DNA of 64,000 nucleotides from Thalassobacillus_A hwangdonensis (GCF_042675915.1 NZ_JBHTKL010000005.1:682001-746000), one strand, 5' to 3'; positions 27,176-35,888 are shown, counted from the first letter of the stretch. Translations and numbers: made by a program. Notes: generated by a model not told the origin, from the letters alone.

Positions 27176-28483
27176 TTGGAAAAAATCATCGTCCGTGGTG
27201 GGAGGCAGCTGAATGGCACAGTCAAGGTTGAAGGTGCAAAGAATGCCGTACTGCCTGTCATCGCAGCAAGTATAATTGCAAGCGAAGGAAAAAGTGTACT
27301 ACACGAAGTACCATCATTAGCAGATGTGTATACGATTAACGAAGTATTACGATATATGAATGCAGAAGTTGATTTCAAAGATAACACTGTCACAGTGGAT
27401 GCTTCGAAAGAACTTACGACAGAAGCGCCGTTCGAGTACGTACGCAAAATGCGTGCATCTGTGCTCGTGCTGGGACCGCTTTTGGCCCGGTATGGCCATG
27501 CTAAGGTTGCCATGCCAGGTGGATGTGCCATCGGCTCCCGCCCAATCGATCAACACCTGAAAGGGTTTGAAGCGATGGGTGCAGACGTAACTGTAGGAAA
27601 TGGATATGTCGAGGTCCGTACAGAAGGCCGTCTGAAAGGTGCAAAAGTCTATTTTGATGTACCGAGTGTCGGTGCTACTGAAAACGTCATGATGGCTGCA
27701 GCACTTGCAGAAGGTAAAACTGTATTGGAAAACTGTGCAAAAGAACCTGAAATCGTCGATTTGGCTAATTTCCTTAATAAAATGGGTGCCCACATCGTTG
27801 GTGCAGGTACAGAGACGATCCGTATCACAGGTGTAGAGAAACTTACTGGAACAACGCATACTATCATCCCAGACCGTGTAGAAGCAGGTACATTTATGGT
27901 AGCTGCAGCTATTACGAAAGGGAATGTCCTTGTCAAAGGTGCATTGACGGAGCATTTGCGCTCAGTCGTATCTAAAATGGAAGAAATGGGCGTTACCATT
28001 AAAGAAGAAGCCGAAGGTCTGCGTGTCATCGGTCCTGAGGAACTGAAAGCTACCGACATCAAGACGATGCCTCACCCAGGATTCCCGACGGATATGCAAT
28101 CACAGATGATGGCATTGATGCTGGCTGCTCAAGGAACAAGTGTCATTACAGAGACTGTCTTCGAAAATCGTTTCATGCACGTGGAAGAATTCCGTCGCAT
28201 GAATGCGAAGATGAAAATCGAAGGACGCAGTGTCATCATGGAAGGTCCATCTGACTTACAAGGTGCAGAAGTTGCCGCTACTGACCTACGTGCAGGTGCA
28301 GCATTGATTCTTGCTGGACTGATCGCTGACGGTTATACGCGAGTTACTGAGTTGAAGCACTTGGATCGCGGATATGTTGACTTTGCTGATAAGCTTGCCA
28401 AACTTGGTGCAGATATTGAACGAATCAACGACAATCCAAAAGTTGAACAAACAGAAGCAGAAAAGATCGAAGCGACATCATAA
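27176..28483 (+). CDS. murA: UDP-N-acetylglucosamine 1-carboxyvinyltransferase (MurAA)
   Basis: The 435-residue enzyme transfers enolpyruvate from PEP to UDP-GlcNAc, the first committed step of peptidoglycan synthesis. The catalytic, fosfomycin-sensitive Cys is C117 in PGGCAIGSRPIDQHL. GAKNAVLPVIAAS is the N-terminal substrate-binding motif. Translation starts at TTG after GCGGAGGAG. The C-terminus is slightly acidic. A terminator follows. Confidence 0.97.
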   Translation: MEKIIVRGGRQLNGTVKVEGAKNAVLPVIAASIIASEGKSVLHEVPSLADVYTINEVLRYMNAEVDFKDNTVTVDASKELTTEAPFEYVRKMRASVLVLGPLLARYGHAKVAMPGGCAIGSRPIDQHLKGFEAMGADVTVGNGYVEVRTEGRLKGAKVYFDVPSVGATENVMMAAALAEGKTVLENCAKEPEIVDLANFLNKMGAHIVGAGTETIRITGVEKLTGTTHTIIPDRVEAGTFMVAAAITKGNVLVKGALTEHLRSVVSKMEEMGVTIKEEAEGLRVIGPEELKATDIKTMPHPGFPTDMQSQMMALMLAAQGTSVITETVFENRFMHVEEFRRMNAKMKIEGRSVIMEGPSDLQGAEVAATDLRAGAALILAGLIADGYTRVTELKHLDRGYVDFADKLAKLGADIERINDNPKVEQTEAEKIEATS

Positions 28484-28498
28484 TATATGATAAAACAT

Positions 28499-28542
28499 GC
28501 TTGCCCTTGCTGGTCCATTCCAGTATTGGGCAAGCTTTTTTT
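28499..28542 (+). terminator. Terminator after murA
   Basis: GCTTGCCC (28499-28506) pairs with GGGCAAGC (28528-28535), with an inner CTGG/CCAG, followed by seven T. Confidence 0.9.
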
Positions 28543-28569
28543 ATTGAGATTATGTGTTCCGGCGCCTAA

Positions 28570-28662
28570 TTTAACAAATATCGCGACTTATTATACAAAT
28601 GGCAGCACTTTTTATACAAAAGGGAAGAGTTATTATACAAATGAACGCCCGTATGATACAAA
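28570..28662. repeat. 21-bp-phased TTATACAAA array (array A)
   Basis: Five 9-bp words start exactly 21 bp apart: TTTAACAAA (28570), TTATACAAA (28591, 28612, 28633) and TGATACAAA (28654). The 12-bp sequences between them are unrelated to one another. The array fills the murA-spoIID gap. It is not a CRISPR (unit too short, no cas genes). A function is not known to me. Confidence 0.85.
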
Positions 28663-28788
28663 ACTTCCTAGTTATTCAACAATGTATAAATCTCAGCTCA
28701 TTGAATCCATTTTAAGGTTCTACTAACCCCTCCTCTTGTATAGATATTTAGTAGAGACTCTATTAAAGTTCTAGCAGGAGGGCGATGG

Positions 28789-29814
28789 ATGAAAAGATGG
28801 AAGGGACCTGGATTCATTGTAGTTGCAGCATTGTTATTGATGATACTTATACTCCCCACACTGATTGTCGTACCATTCATTAACTCTGGAGAGACCGGAG
28901 AAGCACGAGTGACACCTGAGAAGGAAAAAGAGCCGATGCTTACTACGATACCGGAAGATCTCTCCCCATTCACCGTAAATGTATTACGGTCGAAGACGAA
29001 CCAAGTGGAAGAAGTTCCACTCGAAGAATATGTCGCCAGAGTAGTAGCGTCGGAAATGCCGGCTGAATTCGAAGTCGAGGCACTGAAAGCACAGGCACTT
29101 GCAGCAAGGACCTATATCGTCAAACATATGACAAACGGCGAAAAGGTATCCGGTCAAGCGGATGTAACGGATACGATCCAGCACCAGGTGTATAAGGACA
29201 ACAACGAACTCAGGCAGCAGTGGAGCGCGGACTATATGGAAAAGATGAACAAGATTAATACGGCGGTCATCGACACCGCAGGAAAAATCATCACTTATGA
29301 AAGCCAGCCGATTTTTGCAGCATTTTTCTCAACAAGTAACGGGTACACAGAAAACTCTGAAGACTACTGGGAGAATGCCCTGCCATATTTGACGAGTGTG
29401 GAAAGTCCTTGGGATCAGGAATCACCGAAGTATATGGATCAGAAAGTCATTCCGATCGCAGACGCAGAAGCGAAACTCGGCGTGAAGTTTCCACCTAATG
29501 TGTCGGAAATCAAAATGACCAAGACGGAAAGTCACCGTGTCGACAACATCAGTATCAATGGAAAAACATTCAGCGGCAGAGACATTCGGGAAAAACTGGA
29601 CCTCCGCTCAAGCGACTTCACCGTCGGTCAGAAGGATGGCCACCTGATTTTTACGACAAAGGGTTACGGCCACGGAATCGGCATGAGCCAATACGGTGCA
29701 AATGGCATGGCGAAAGCTGGGAAGAATTACGAGGAAATCGTGCAGCATTACTATAAAGGAGCAAAAGTAACGGAAATGAACCAGTTCACCGCGCTGGCTT
29801 CGACGAAAAATTAA
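28789..29814 (+). CDS. spoIID: Stage II sporulation protein D (lytic transglycosylase)
   Basis: The 341-residue protein has an N-terminal membrane anchor (about 8-30) and a SpoIID domain. E89 in VASEMPAEFEVEALKAQ matches the catalytic glutamate of the B. subtilis enzyme, and GYGHGIGMSQYGANGMA is the C-terminal family motif. It cuts septal glycan during engulfment with SpoIIP and SpoIIM. GCAGGAGGG precedes ATG 28789. A sigma-E promoter would be expected, but I could not place one convincingly. Confidence 0.96.
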   Translation: MKRWKGPGFIVVAALLLMILILPTLIVVPFINSGETGEARVTPEKEKEPMLTTIPEDLSPFTVNVLRSKTNQVEEVPLEEYVARVVASEMPAEFEVEALKAQALAARTYIVKHMTNGEKVSGQADVTDTIQHQVYKDNNELRQQWSADYMEKMNKINTAVIDTAGKIITYESQPIFAAFFSTSNGYTENSEDYWENALPYLTSVESPWDQESPKYMDQKVIPIADAEAKLGVKFPPNVSEIKMTKTESHRVDNISINGKTFSGRDIREKLDLRSSDFTVGQKDGHLIFTTKGYGHGIGMSQYGANGMAKAGKNYEEIVQHYYKGAKVTEMNQFTALASTKN

Positions 29815-29821
29815 AAAGAAG

Positions 29822-29856
29822 CAGGACGAAATCATTTTTGATCTCGTCCTGTTTTT
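29822..29856 (+). terminator. Terminator after spoIID
   Basis: CAGGACGA-ATCA (from 29822) pairs with TGAT-TCGTCCTG (to 29851), followed by five T. Confidence 0.85.
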
Positions 29857-29897
29857 ATTTTTAGATATGTACCATTGTGAAATTACATAAAGGATCA

Positions 29898-30014
29898 GTG
29901 AAATGGCGAGACTCCCGCGGGAAAAGAAGCTAGTCAAGACCCCACAAGGCGCCAGCCTGAGGAGACTTTCCAGGTTCCCCGCAGGAAAGCGAGTCGTTTC
30001 CCTGAACCGCTCAC
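29898..30014. repeat. Dispersed imperfect-palindrome repeat, copy 2 (about 117 bp)
   Basis: Same family as 4790-4916 and in the same orientation: GGCGAGACTCCCGCGGG, AAGACCCCAC, CTGAGGAGACTTTCC and GGAAAGCGAGTCGTTTCCC occur in the same order, bounded by GTGA/TCAC. It lies between the spoIID terminator and the spoIIQ promoter and has no coding capacity. Confidence 0.8.
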
Positions 30015-30091
30015 ACACACATGGTATGGAACGCATACTTCTGAATAATAATCGTTTCCAACGGAATACTAAGAAATTTTTTCCTCTCGAT

Positions 30092-30120
30092 GTATAAGTT
30101 CTGATTTTTTTGCTCACAAT
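30092..30120 (+). promoter_or_regulatory. Candidate sigma-F promoter of spoIIQ
   Basis: GTATA (30092-30096), a 15-bp spacer and GCTCACAAT (30112-30120) fit the forespore sigma-F consensus (GYATA, then GGNNANANT) at all but one defined position. spoIIQ is a known sigma-F target in B. subtilis, which supports the assignment. Confidence 0.55.
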
Positions 30121-30141
30121 GGTTTCTGAGGTGATGAACAA

Positions 30142-31092
30142 ATGAGAGAGGAAGAAAAAAACAGCGTCACAAAAATGAAGTTCCGACGCTTATTCCGCAA
30201 AAAATGGGTTTACCCAGCAATCTATCTTTCTGTTGCTGCATTGGTTTTGGCTGGAGTACTTTGGTATCAGCAGGGCGCAAATGATGTCACAGATCTTGCT
30301 GACGAGCCGAATAGTGAAGTGAACGACGAATTCGTTGACGGAACGCTCGACGGTGAAGATTCTGTACCTGTCATGGATCATCAGGAAAATGTAGAAATGC
30401 CGGTTGCTGATAGCGACAATGCTACCATCGTAACAAAATTCTATGACCACCAAGGTTCTGATGAAGACCAGGAAAATGCACTTGTATTGTATGAAAATAG
30501 GTATTACCAAAGTACAGGTGTGGATATCACGAAAAATGATGAAGCATTCGATGTAACAGCTGCACTAAGTGGTACTGTAACAGAAGTCAAAGAAGATCCG
30601 CTTTATGGAAATGTTGTACAAATCGCTCATGGTGAAGATGTTGCAACTGTCTATGCTAGTCTAGGTGAGATTCAAGTAGAAGCTGGTGCTGAAGTCAAGC
30701 AAGGTGATGTCATTGGTACTGCTGGCCAGAACGTTTTCGGACAAGCAAGTGGTGTCCACGTACACTTCGAACTACGTAAAGACGGGGAAGCAGTGAATCC
30801 AGAAGCATTCTTCGGAAAGCCATTGAGTGAACTCGATGCTGCTACTGAAGAAGAAGAGCAGCCAGGCGAAGAACAGCCGGATGGCGAACAGTCTGGTGAA
30901 GAACAACAGAATGATCAAGTCTCAGAACAGGAAAATGCAGACCATCCTGGTGAGCCGGACGAAGGAGAAACTCCTTACGAAACGGACGCTCCGGATGAAG
31001 ATGTTGAAGAAGGAACTGAACAGCCTGAAGGTGACGAAGAAGAAGCACCTTCCGATGATGCAGAATCTTCAAGTTCTATGACAAGAGCATAA
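30142..31092 (+). CDS. spoIIQ: Stage II sporulation protein Q (forespore LytM-like) with acidic tail
   Basis: The 316-residue protein has a cytoplasmic N-terminus, one membrane helix (about 25-42) and a degenerate M23/LytM domain (about 110-230). HVHFELRKDG keeps two histidines, but the first metal-ligand motif is QSTGVDI instead of HxGxD, so it is probably inactive as in B. subtilis SpoIIQ. It binds SpoIIIAH to form the engulfment channel. Unlike the B. subtilis protein (about 283 residues) it ends in about 80 residues that are very rich in Glu, Asp, Gln and Pro. ATG follows GAGGTGATG. Confidence 0.94.
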   Translation: MREEEKNSVTKMKFRRLFRKKWVYPAIYLSVAALVLAGVLWYQQGANDVTDLADEPNSEVNDEFVDGTLDGEDSVPVMDHQENVEMPVADSDNATIVTKFYDHQGSDEDQENALVLYENRYYQSTGVDITKNDEAFDVTAALSGTVTEVKEDPLYGNVVQIAHGEDVATVYASLGEIQVEAGAEVKQGDVIGTAGQNVFGQASGVHVHFELRKDGEAVNPEAFFGKPLSELDAATEEEEQPGEEQPDGEQSGEEQQNDQVSEQENADHPGEPDEGETPYETDAPDEDVEEGTEQPEGDEEEAPSDDAESSSSMTRA

Positions 31093-31101
31093 GCTCATAA
31101 G

Positions 31102-31133
31102 AAAAAGTCGTGCATTCGTTGCACGACTTTTTT
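31102..31133 (+). terminator. Terminator after spoIIQ
   Basis: AAAAAGTCGTGCA (31102-31114) pairs with TGCACGACTTTTT (from 31120) around a TTCG-containing loop. Confidence 0.92.
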
Positions 31134-31155
31134 GTTTCCGTTACTGAAATAAAAT

Positions 31156-31281
31156 TAATGTGGAGTGGAATACGACTCGCTTTCCGCGGGCTTCCGTTGA
31201 GCCTCCTCGGACTGTCGTCCTGTGGGGTCTCACCTGGTACGCTCCTCCCGCAGGAGTCTCGCCGTTTCCCACTCCACATTA
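31156..31281. repeat. Dispersed palindromic repeat with 13-bp terminal inverted repeats, copy 3 (126 bp, inverted)
   Basis: TAATGTGGAGTGG (31156-31168) is matched perfectly in inverse by CCACTCCACATTA (31269-31281). Read on the minus strand, the inside gives GGCGAGACTCCTGCGGG, GTGAGACCCCAC, GAGGAGGCTCA and GGAAAGCGAGTCG, the same order as the copies at 4790 and 29898. It lies between the converging spoIIQ and nos genes. Confidence 0.85.
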
Positions 31282-31331
31282 CCTAACTTGTCTAACGGAA
31301 ACATAAAAGTAGTAATACATACTTTTCCTTA

Positions 31332-32411
31332 TTATTCATATGGCTTGTCTTGATAAAAATAGTTTGGGGAATGCATGGTGTGCTCATAGTCCTTGTGGAA
31401 TATATGCGTTGTCGCTGGCGATACTGGAGGAATCAGCCACGTCCAGTCTCCGGTAATCTCTCTACCAGCGTTTTTCTCGCGTTTCTCGAACGTCTGGAAC
31501 TGCTGTGCGGCAGTATGATGGTCCACAATCGTTACACCTGCTTGCTTGAACGAATGAAGCACTGCTGTATTCAATTCTACCAATGCCCGATCCTTCCAGA
31601 GATCTGATGCCTTCGCATCCCCTAGCCCCATCTTCTCCGCAATCAGTGGGAGATAATCATACCGCGCTTCATCTGCAAGATTCCTCGCGCCTATCTCTGT
31701 CCCCATATACCAGCCATTGAACGGAGCGGCTGTGTAATGGATGCCGCCAATTTCAAGTTCCATGTCAGAGATGATCGGAACGCTATACCATTTCATCTCA
31801 AGTTGTTCCCACCAGTCGTAGAGAGGGTGAGAGAGCGAAACTTCCGCCACTAGATTATCAGGGATTTCATATAGCACCGGTGCTTGCTCATCCAGTTGAA
31901 AGACAAGCGGCAGCACATCATGCTTACCTCCTCGGCCTGTCCAACCGAGCTCCTGACACTTTTTCGTAAATTCCACCGAATGAGGATCACCGACTACATC
32001 ACCGTCTACCTCATAACCTGCATAGCGAATGAGTTGATGATTCCACATCCGCAGCTGGTCCTTCTCTGATTGGTGAGGTTTGAATATCGTAATCGTAGGA
32101 CGGATCTGCCCTCCGTTCGTTGCATGATCGATATGATGGAAAAGTGCATCCCTGATTGCTTCCGGGTTCTGAGCATCGCGCTCGTCGAACACGTGCAGCA
32201 TATTCCAGAACAGTCTGCCGATGCAGCGGTTGCTGTTCCGCCATGCCATTTTTGCACCGTGGGTCAGTTCTTCATAGGTGTGCACGTAGGTGCCTGTCTG
32301 TTCGATTTCTTTTTCAACTGCTTCAAGTCGAGTTTTCAAGTTATATTCATCCACGTTCATTTCTTTTCCGTACTGAAGAAGAAATGCTTCCGCTTTTTCA
32401 AACAAACTCAT
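31332..32411 (-). CDS. nos: Nitric oxide synthase oxygenase (bacterial NOS)
   Basis: The 359-residue protein matches the oxygenase domain of NOS and has no reductase domain, as usual in Bacillus. The heme thiolate is C63 in WRNSNRCIGR. The substrate region contains GWYMGTEIGARNL and the C-terminal part has WTWLIPPVSPATTHIFHKDY. It makes NO from arginine with an external flavodoxin or reductase and protects against oxidative stress in relatives. AGGAGGTATCTCC precedes the start. It is on the minus strand inside a plus-strand sporulation and wall block, suggesting later insertion there. Confidence 0.96.
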   Translation of the reverse strand: MSLFEKAEAFLLQYGKEMNVDEYNLKTRLEAVEKEIEQTGTYVHTYEELTHGAKMAWRNSNRCIGRLFWNMLHVFDERDAQNPEAIRDALFHHIDHATNGGQIRPTITIFKPHQSEKDQLRMWNHQLIRYAGYEVDGDVVGDPHSVEFTKKCQELGWTGRGGKHDVLPLVFQLDEQAPVLYEIPDNLVAEVSLSHPLYDWWEQLEMKWYSVPIISDMELEIGGIHYTAAPFNGWYMGTEIGARNLADEARYDYLPLIAEKMGLGDAKASDLWKDRALVELNTAVLHSFKQAGVTIVDHHTAAQQFQTFEKREKNAGREITGDWTWLIPPVSPATTHIFHKDYEHTMHSPNYFYQDKPYE

Positions 32412-32727
32412 GGAGATACCTCCTGCTGTCCAAATCTACATTCACTATACAACAGATCGATTTCGGATGGAAATCTGGACAAGCAGTTGGGATGCTGGAA
32501 TCGTCGGACATGCTCTTTACTTCACAAGTCCGACCGTTTTCATACATAATCCTTCTTCGGCACTAATATGATTAAATTAACCGAAGAATCGGTATCATCC
32601 GAGGTGAATGACATGTTCCTATAAGTCAATGGCTCCCGTCGACAGCTTTCTTCAAAAACACCATAGAACCCGCTACCAACTTGTCTCGAATGGCACCTTG
32701 GATAGTCAACCTTAGGAGGCGAGTGAT
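32412..32727. other. Intergenic region between divergent nos and spoIIID
   Basis: This 316-bp gap must hold promoters for both divergent genes. I see a short ACCGA/TCGGT inverted repeat near 32580 and the AGGAGG ribosome site of spoIIID, but no convincing sigma-A or sigma-E promoter and no small gene. Confidence 0.5.
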
Positions 32728-33003
32728 GTGCATGACTACATCAAAGAGAGGACTATCAAGATAGGGGAATACATCGTGGAAACGAAGAAAACGGTTCGTG
32801 TGATCGCAAAGGAGTTTGGAGTGTCGAAAAGTACGGTTCACAAAGATTTGACTGAACGTTTGCCAGAATTGAATCCGGAGATGGCCTTCCAGGTAAAGAA
32901 AATCCTCGAGCACCACAAGGAAATCCGTCACTTACGAGGCGGTGAAGCCACGAAACGAAAGTACCAGATGAAACTGCAGAAGGATGAACAACAGCCGGTA
33001 TAA
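32728..33003 (+). CDS. spoIIID: Sporulation transcriptional regulator SpoIIID
   Basis: The 91-residue DNA-binding protein is nearly identical in its first 55 residues to B. subtilis SpoIIID (MHDYIKERTIKIG, RVIAKEFGVSKSTVHKDLTE). The helix-turn-helix spans about 23-43, followed by a basic C-terminal helix with IRHLRGGEATKRKY. It switches mother-cell sigma-E genes on or off. Translation starts at GTG after TAGGAGG. mbl follows, as in B. subtilis. Confidence 0.97.
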   Translation: MHDYIKERTIKIGEYIVETKKTVRVIAKEFGVSKSTVHKDLTERLPELNPEMAFQVKKILEHHKEIRHLRGGEATKRKYQMKLQKDEQQPV

Positions 33004-33085
33004 CCTCAGCCCGCATGACAAGATCCTCCCTTTTTTGCATAAATACCTCGATTATTGGAAAGTTTTTTCATATAGCGTGCGACGA

Positions 33086-33115
33086 TTGTCGTAATTTTGT
33101 GATAGAATATATAAT
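33086..33115 (+). promoter_or_regulatory. Candidate sigma-A promoter of mbl
   Basis: TTGTCG (33086-33091), 18-bp spacer, TATAAT (33110-33115), about 60 bp before mbl. Confidence 0.4.
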
Positions 33116-33177
33116 TAGATGTATTTATGCTTACATGAGAAAAGTCTTTGTTTAGAAATAGGGAGGATCTACCTGTT

Positions 33178-34179
33178 ATGTTTTCAAGAGACATAGGAAT
33201 TGACTTAGGAACTGCTAATGTTTTAATACATGTGAAAGGCAAAGGAATCGTACTGGATGAGCCTTCTGTCGTAGCTATGGACCGCAATACCGGAAAAGTC
33301 CTGGAGGTTGGAGATGAAGCACGCCGTATGGTGGGCCGTACGCCAGGCAACATCGAAGCGATCCGTCCATTGAAAGATGGCGTCATCGCTGATTTCGATG
33401 TGACTGAAGCGATGCTGAAGCATTTCATCGATAAAATTAATGTGCGGGGATTCTTGTCCAAGCCGCGCATGCTGATCTGCTGCCCGACGAACATCACGAA
33501 AGTCGAGCAAAAAGCGATCAGGGAAGCAGCGGAGAAATCCGGTGGGAAGAAAGTGTACTTAGAAGAAGAGCCGAAAGTCGCAGCGATCGGTGCCGGAATG
33601 GATATTTTCCAGCCGAGCGGTAACATGGTCGTTGACATCGGTGGAGGAACGACAGATGTCGCTGTCCTTTCGATGGGGGATATCGTAACGGCATCATCCA
33701 TCAAAATGGCAGGTGACCGTTTTGATAATGATATTCTTCAATACATCAAAAAAGAATATAAATTGCTAATCGGTGAGCGTACAGCGGAAGACATCAAAGT
33801 CAGCGTCGCTACCGTATTCCCGGGTAGCCGCAACGAAGAGATCGATATTCGTGGACGTGACATGGTATCCGGACTGCCGCGTACGATTACAGTCAACTCT
33901 ACTGAAATCGAAGCAGCACTTCATGAGTCGGTCATGGTGATTGTACAAGCTGCCAAATCTGTTCTTGAGCGCACGCCGCCTGAACTATCTGCAGACATCA
34001 TCGACCGCGGAGTAATCATGACCGGTGGTGGTGCACTGCTGCATGGCATCGATCAATTGCTTGCGGAAGAATTGAAAGTTCCAGTACTTATTGCTGAAGA
34101 GCCGATGCACTGTGTCGCACGTGGGACAGGCATCATGCTCGAGAACATCGATAAGATTGCTAAAAACAAAATCGTCTAA
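33178..34179 (+). CDS. mbl: Rod shape-determining protein Mbl (MreB-like actin)
   Basis: This 333-residue bacterial actin has the phosphate-1 loop DIGIDLGTANV, phosphate-2 VVDIGGGTTDVAVLS and the adenosine motif GVIMTGGGALLHGI. It forms membrane-bound filaments that guide side-wall synthesis. Position between spoIIID and flhO, length and start identify it as Mbl rather than MreB. ATG 33178 is used instead of 33148 to match the family N-terminus; GGGAGG lies 12 bp upstream. Confidence 0.96.
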   Translation: MFSRDIGIDLGTANVLIHVKGKGIVLDEPSVVAMDRNTGKVLEVGDEARRMVGRTPGNIEAIRPLKDGVIADFDVTEAMLKHFIDKINVRGFLSKPRMLICCPTNITKVEQKAIREAAEKSGGKKVYLEEEPKVAAIGAGMDIFQPSGNMVVDIGGGTTDVAVLSMGDIVTASSIKMAGDRFDNDILQYIKKEYKLLIGERTAEDIKVSVATVFPGSRNEEIDIRGRDMVSGLPRTITVNSTEIEAALHESVMVIVQAAKSVLERTPPELSADIIDRGVIMTGGGALLHGIDQLLAEELKVPVLIAEEPMHCVARGTGIMLENIDKIAKNKIV

Positions 34180-34197
34180 TACAAAGGAGTGCTCCCC

Positions 34198-35022
34198 TTG
34201 CTAAGAGGATACTATACCGCTGCTTCCGGCATGTTAGCCCAGCAGCGTCGCCAAGAAGCATTATCGAATAACATGTCGAATGCCTACACACCTGGTTACA
34301 AGGCTGACCAGGGTGTTATGCGTGCATTTCCTGAATTGTTGATCGAACGAATCGAAGCGAAAAAGATTCCTGTTAGTGAGGGGCTGCGCGTCCCTCTTCA
34401 AACAACGGTAGGCTCATTGAACACAGGTGTCTACATGCAGGAAGCGGTTCCTGATTTCGCTCAGGGTGATATCCAGGAAACGGGTGTGGCGACGGATATG
34501 GCACTTGTGAATGGTACGATGCCGGACGAAAATGGCACGTTATTTTTCACGACGGAAAACGAAGCAGGAGAAGTCCGGTTCACTCGTGACGGTAACTTCA
34601 CTGTCGATGGCGAAGGGTTTCTCGTGACAGGTAATGGCAATTACATATTGAATCAGGATGGACAGCCGATCCAGACGAATGGCATTGAATTCAATGTCAC
34701 CGACGATGGCCTGGTACAGCTTGATGAAGCGGATATTCCGCTTGGAATCGCATATGCGGCGAACGCAAACGACATGGTGAAAGAAGGCAACGGACTCTTC
34801 CGACTTGCTGATGAAGGACAAGCATTGGTCAATGCGAGAAATGCAGATGGGGTGGAATTTTCTATCCGTCAGAAATTCCTTGAACGATCCAATGTCGATC
34901 CGACAACGACGATGACGGAAATGATGAATACATATCGAAGTTTTGAAATGAATCAGCGTGTCTTGAAGGCATATGACCAAAGCATGGATAAAGCGGTCAA
35001 TGAAATCGGAAGGCTGACATAA
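34198..35022 (+). CDS. flhO: Flagellar hook-basal body protein FlhO
   Basis: The 274-residue rod/hook family protein has the conserved N-terminus MLRGYYTAASGMLAQQRRQE...NNMSNAYTPGYK and the C-terminal MMNTYRSFEMNQRVLKAYDQ helix typical of FlgF/FlgG-type rod proteins. TTG 34198 is chosen because AAAGGAG (34182-34188) is well spaced and the protein then begins at the family position. It pairs with flhP 13 bp downstream. Confidence 0.93.
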   Translation: MLRGYYTAASGMLAQQRRQEALSNNMSNAYTPGYKADQGVMRAFPELLIERIEAKKIPVSEGLRVPLQTTVGSLNTGVYMQEAVPDFAQGDIQETGVATDMALVNGTMPDENGTLFFTTENEAGEVRFTRDGNFTVDGEGFLVTGNGNYILNQDGQPIQTNGIEFNVTDDGLVQLDEADIPLGIAYAANANDMVKEGNGLFRLADEGQALVNARNADGVEFSIRQKFLERSNVDPTTTMTEMMNTYRSFEMNQRVLKAYDQSMDKAVNEIGRLT

Positions 35023-35035
35023 GGGAGGGGAAACG

Positions 35036-35863
35036 ATGTCCAGATCGATGATCCAGGCAGCAGTTACGATGGGTCAGCTGCAGCAGAAGCTTGATGTGAT
35101 CGGAAACAATCTATCAAACTCGAATACACCTGGGTACAAAGCAAAGCAGGCGGATTTCGCCTCACTCTTGTTCCAGCAGATCGACAACCTGAATGATGAA
35201 GAAAATCAGACAGGACGGATTACACCAGATGGCGTCAGAATCGGTTCAGGTGCCAAGCTTTCCCATATCGATATCGACTTGAGTAAAGGCACATTGCAGC
35301 GCACGGATCGTGCCCTCGATGCTGCACTTCTCCAGGATAATCACCTTTTCCAAGTGCAGATCCCTACGGAAGATGGCACGGAAACCCGTTATACACGGGC
35401 TGGGAATTTCTATCTTAGTGAGCTTGGTGACGGACGTTTACAATTGACGAATGGGAGCGGCTATCCTATCATTGGTGAAGATGGTCCGATCCTGTTCGAA
35501 GAAGGCTTCGATGGGATTGCAATTCAGGAGGATGGAAGCATCCTAGTTGAAAGAAATGGACAGGAAACAGAGGAAGGACGCCTGGCAACAGTCGAGGCAG
35601 CCCAGCCGAGGATGCTCGAATCCGCGGGCGGCTCAACATTCCGTTTACCTGACCTTGAAGCATTGGGTCTTACACCTGAACAAATTATTGTTGACGTTGA
35701 AGAAAATGACGTACAACTTCAGAGCGGAAGTCTCGAAACTTCTAATGTAGATGTATCCAAGCAAATGTCAGAAATGCTGATGGCACAACGCGCTTATCAA
35801 TTCAACGGACGGTCGATTTCGATCGGCGATCAGATGATGGGGCTTGTAAACCAGCTGAGATAA
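35036..35863 (+). CDS. flhP: Flagellar hook-basal body protein FlhP
   Basis: The 275-residue FlgG-like distal-rod protein has N-terminal GQLQQKLDVIGNNLSNSNTP and C-terminal MLMAQRAYQFNGRSISIGDQ. It is a paralogue of FlhO. AAGGGAGGGG precedes the ATG. The pair follows mbl and precedes the EpuA-like gene, as in B. subtilis. Confidence 0.94.
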   Translation: MSRSMIQAAVTMGQLQQKLDVIGNNLSNSNTPGYKAKQADFASLLFQQIDNLNDEENQTGRITPDGVRIGSGAKLSHIDIDLSKGTLQRTDRALDAALLQDNHLFQVQIPTEDGTETRYTRAGNFYLSELGDGRLQLTNGSGYPIIGEDGPILFEEGFDGIAIQEDGSILVERNGQETEEGRLATVEAAQPRMLESAGGSTFRLPDLEALGLTPEQIIVDVEENDVQLQSGSLETSNVDVSKQMSEMLMAQRAYQFNGRSISIGDQMMGLVNQLR

Positions 35864-35888
35864 ACGAACCATAAGGAGTTAGACAGTC

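Noticed and set aside
28487..28726. 79-codon ORF through array A as a repeat protein
   Set aside because: Starts in the murA terminator, lacks a ribosome site; the apparent 7-residue repeat follows only from the 21-bp DNA period.
33006..33704. 232-codon minus-strand ORF opposite mbl
   Set aside because: Antisense shadow of mbl with no ribosome site; mbl is certain.
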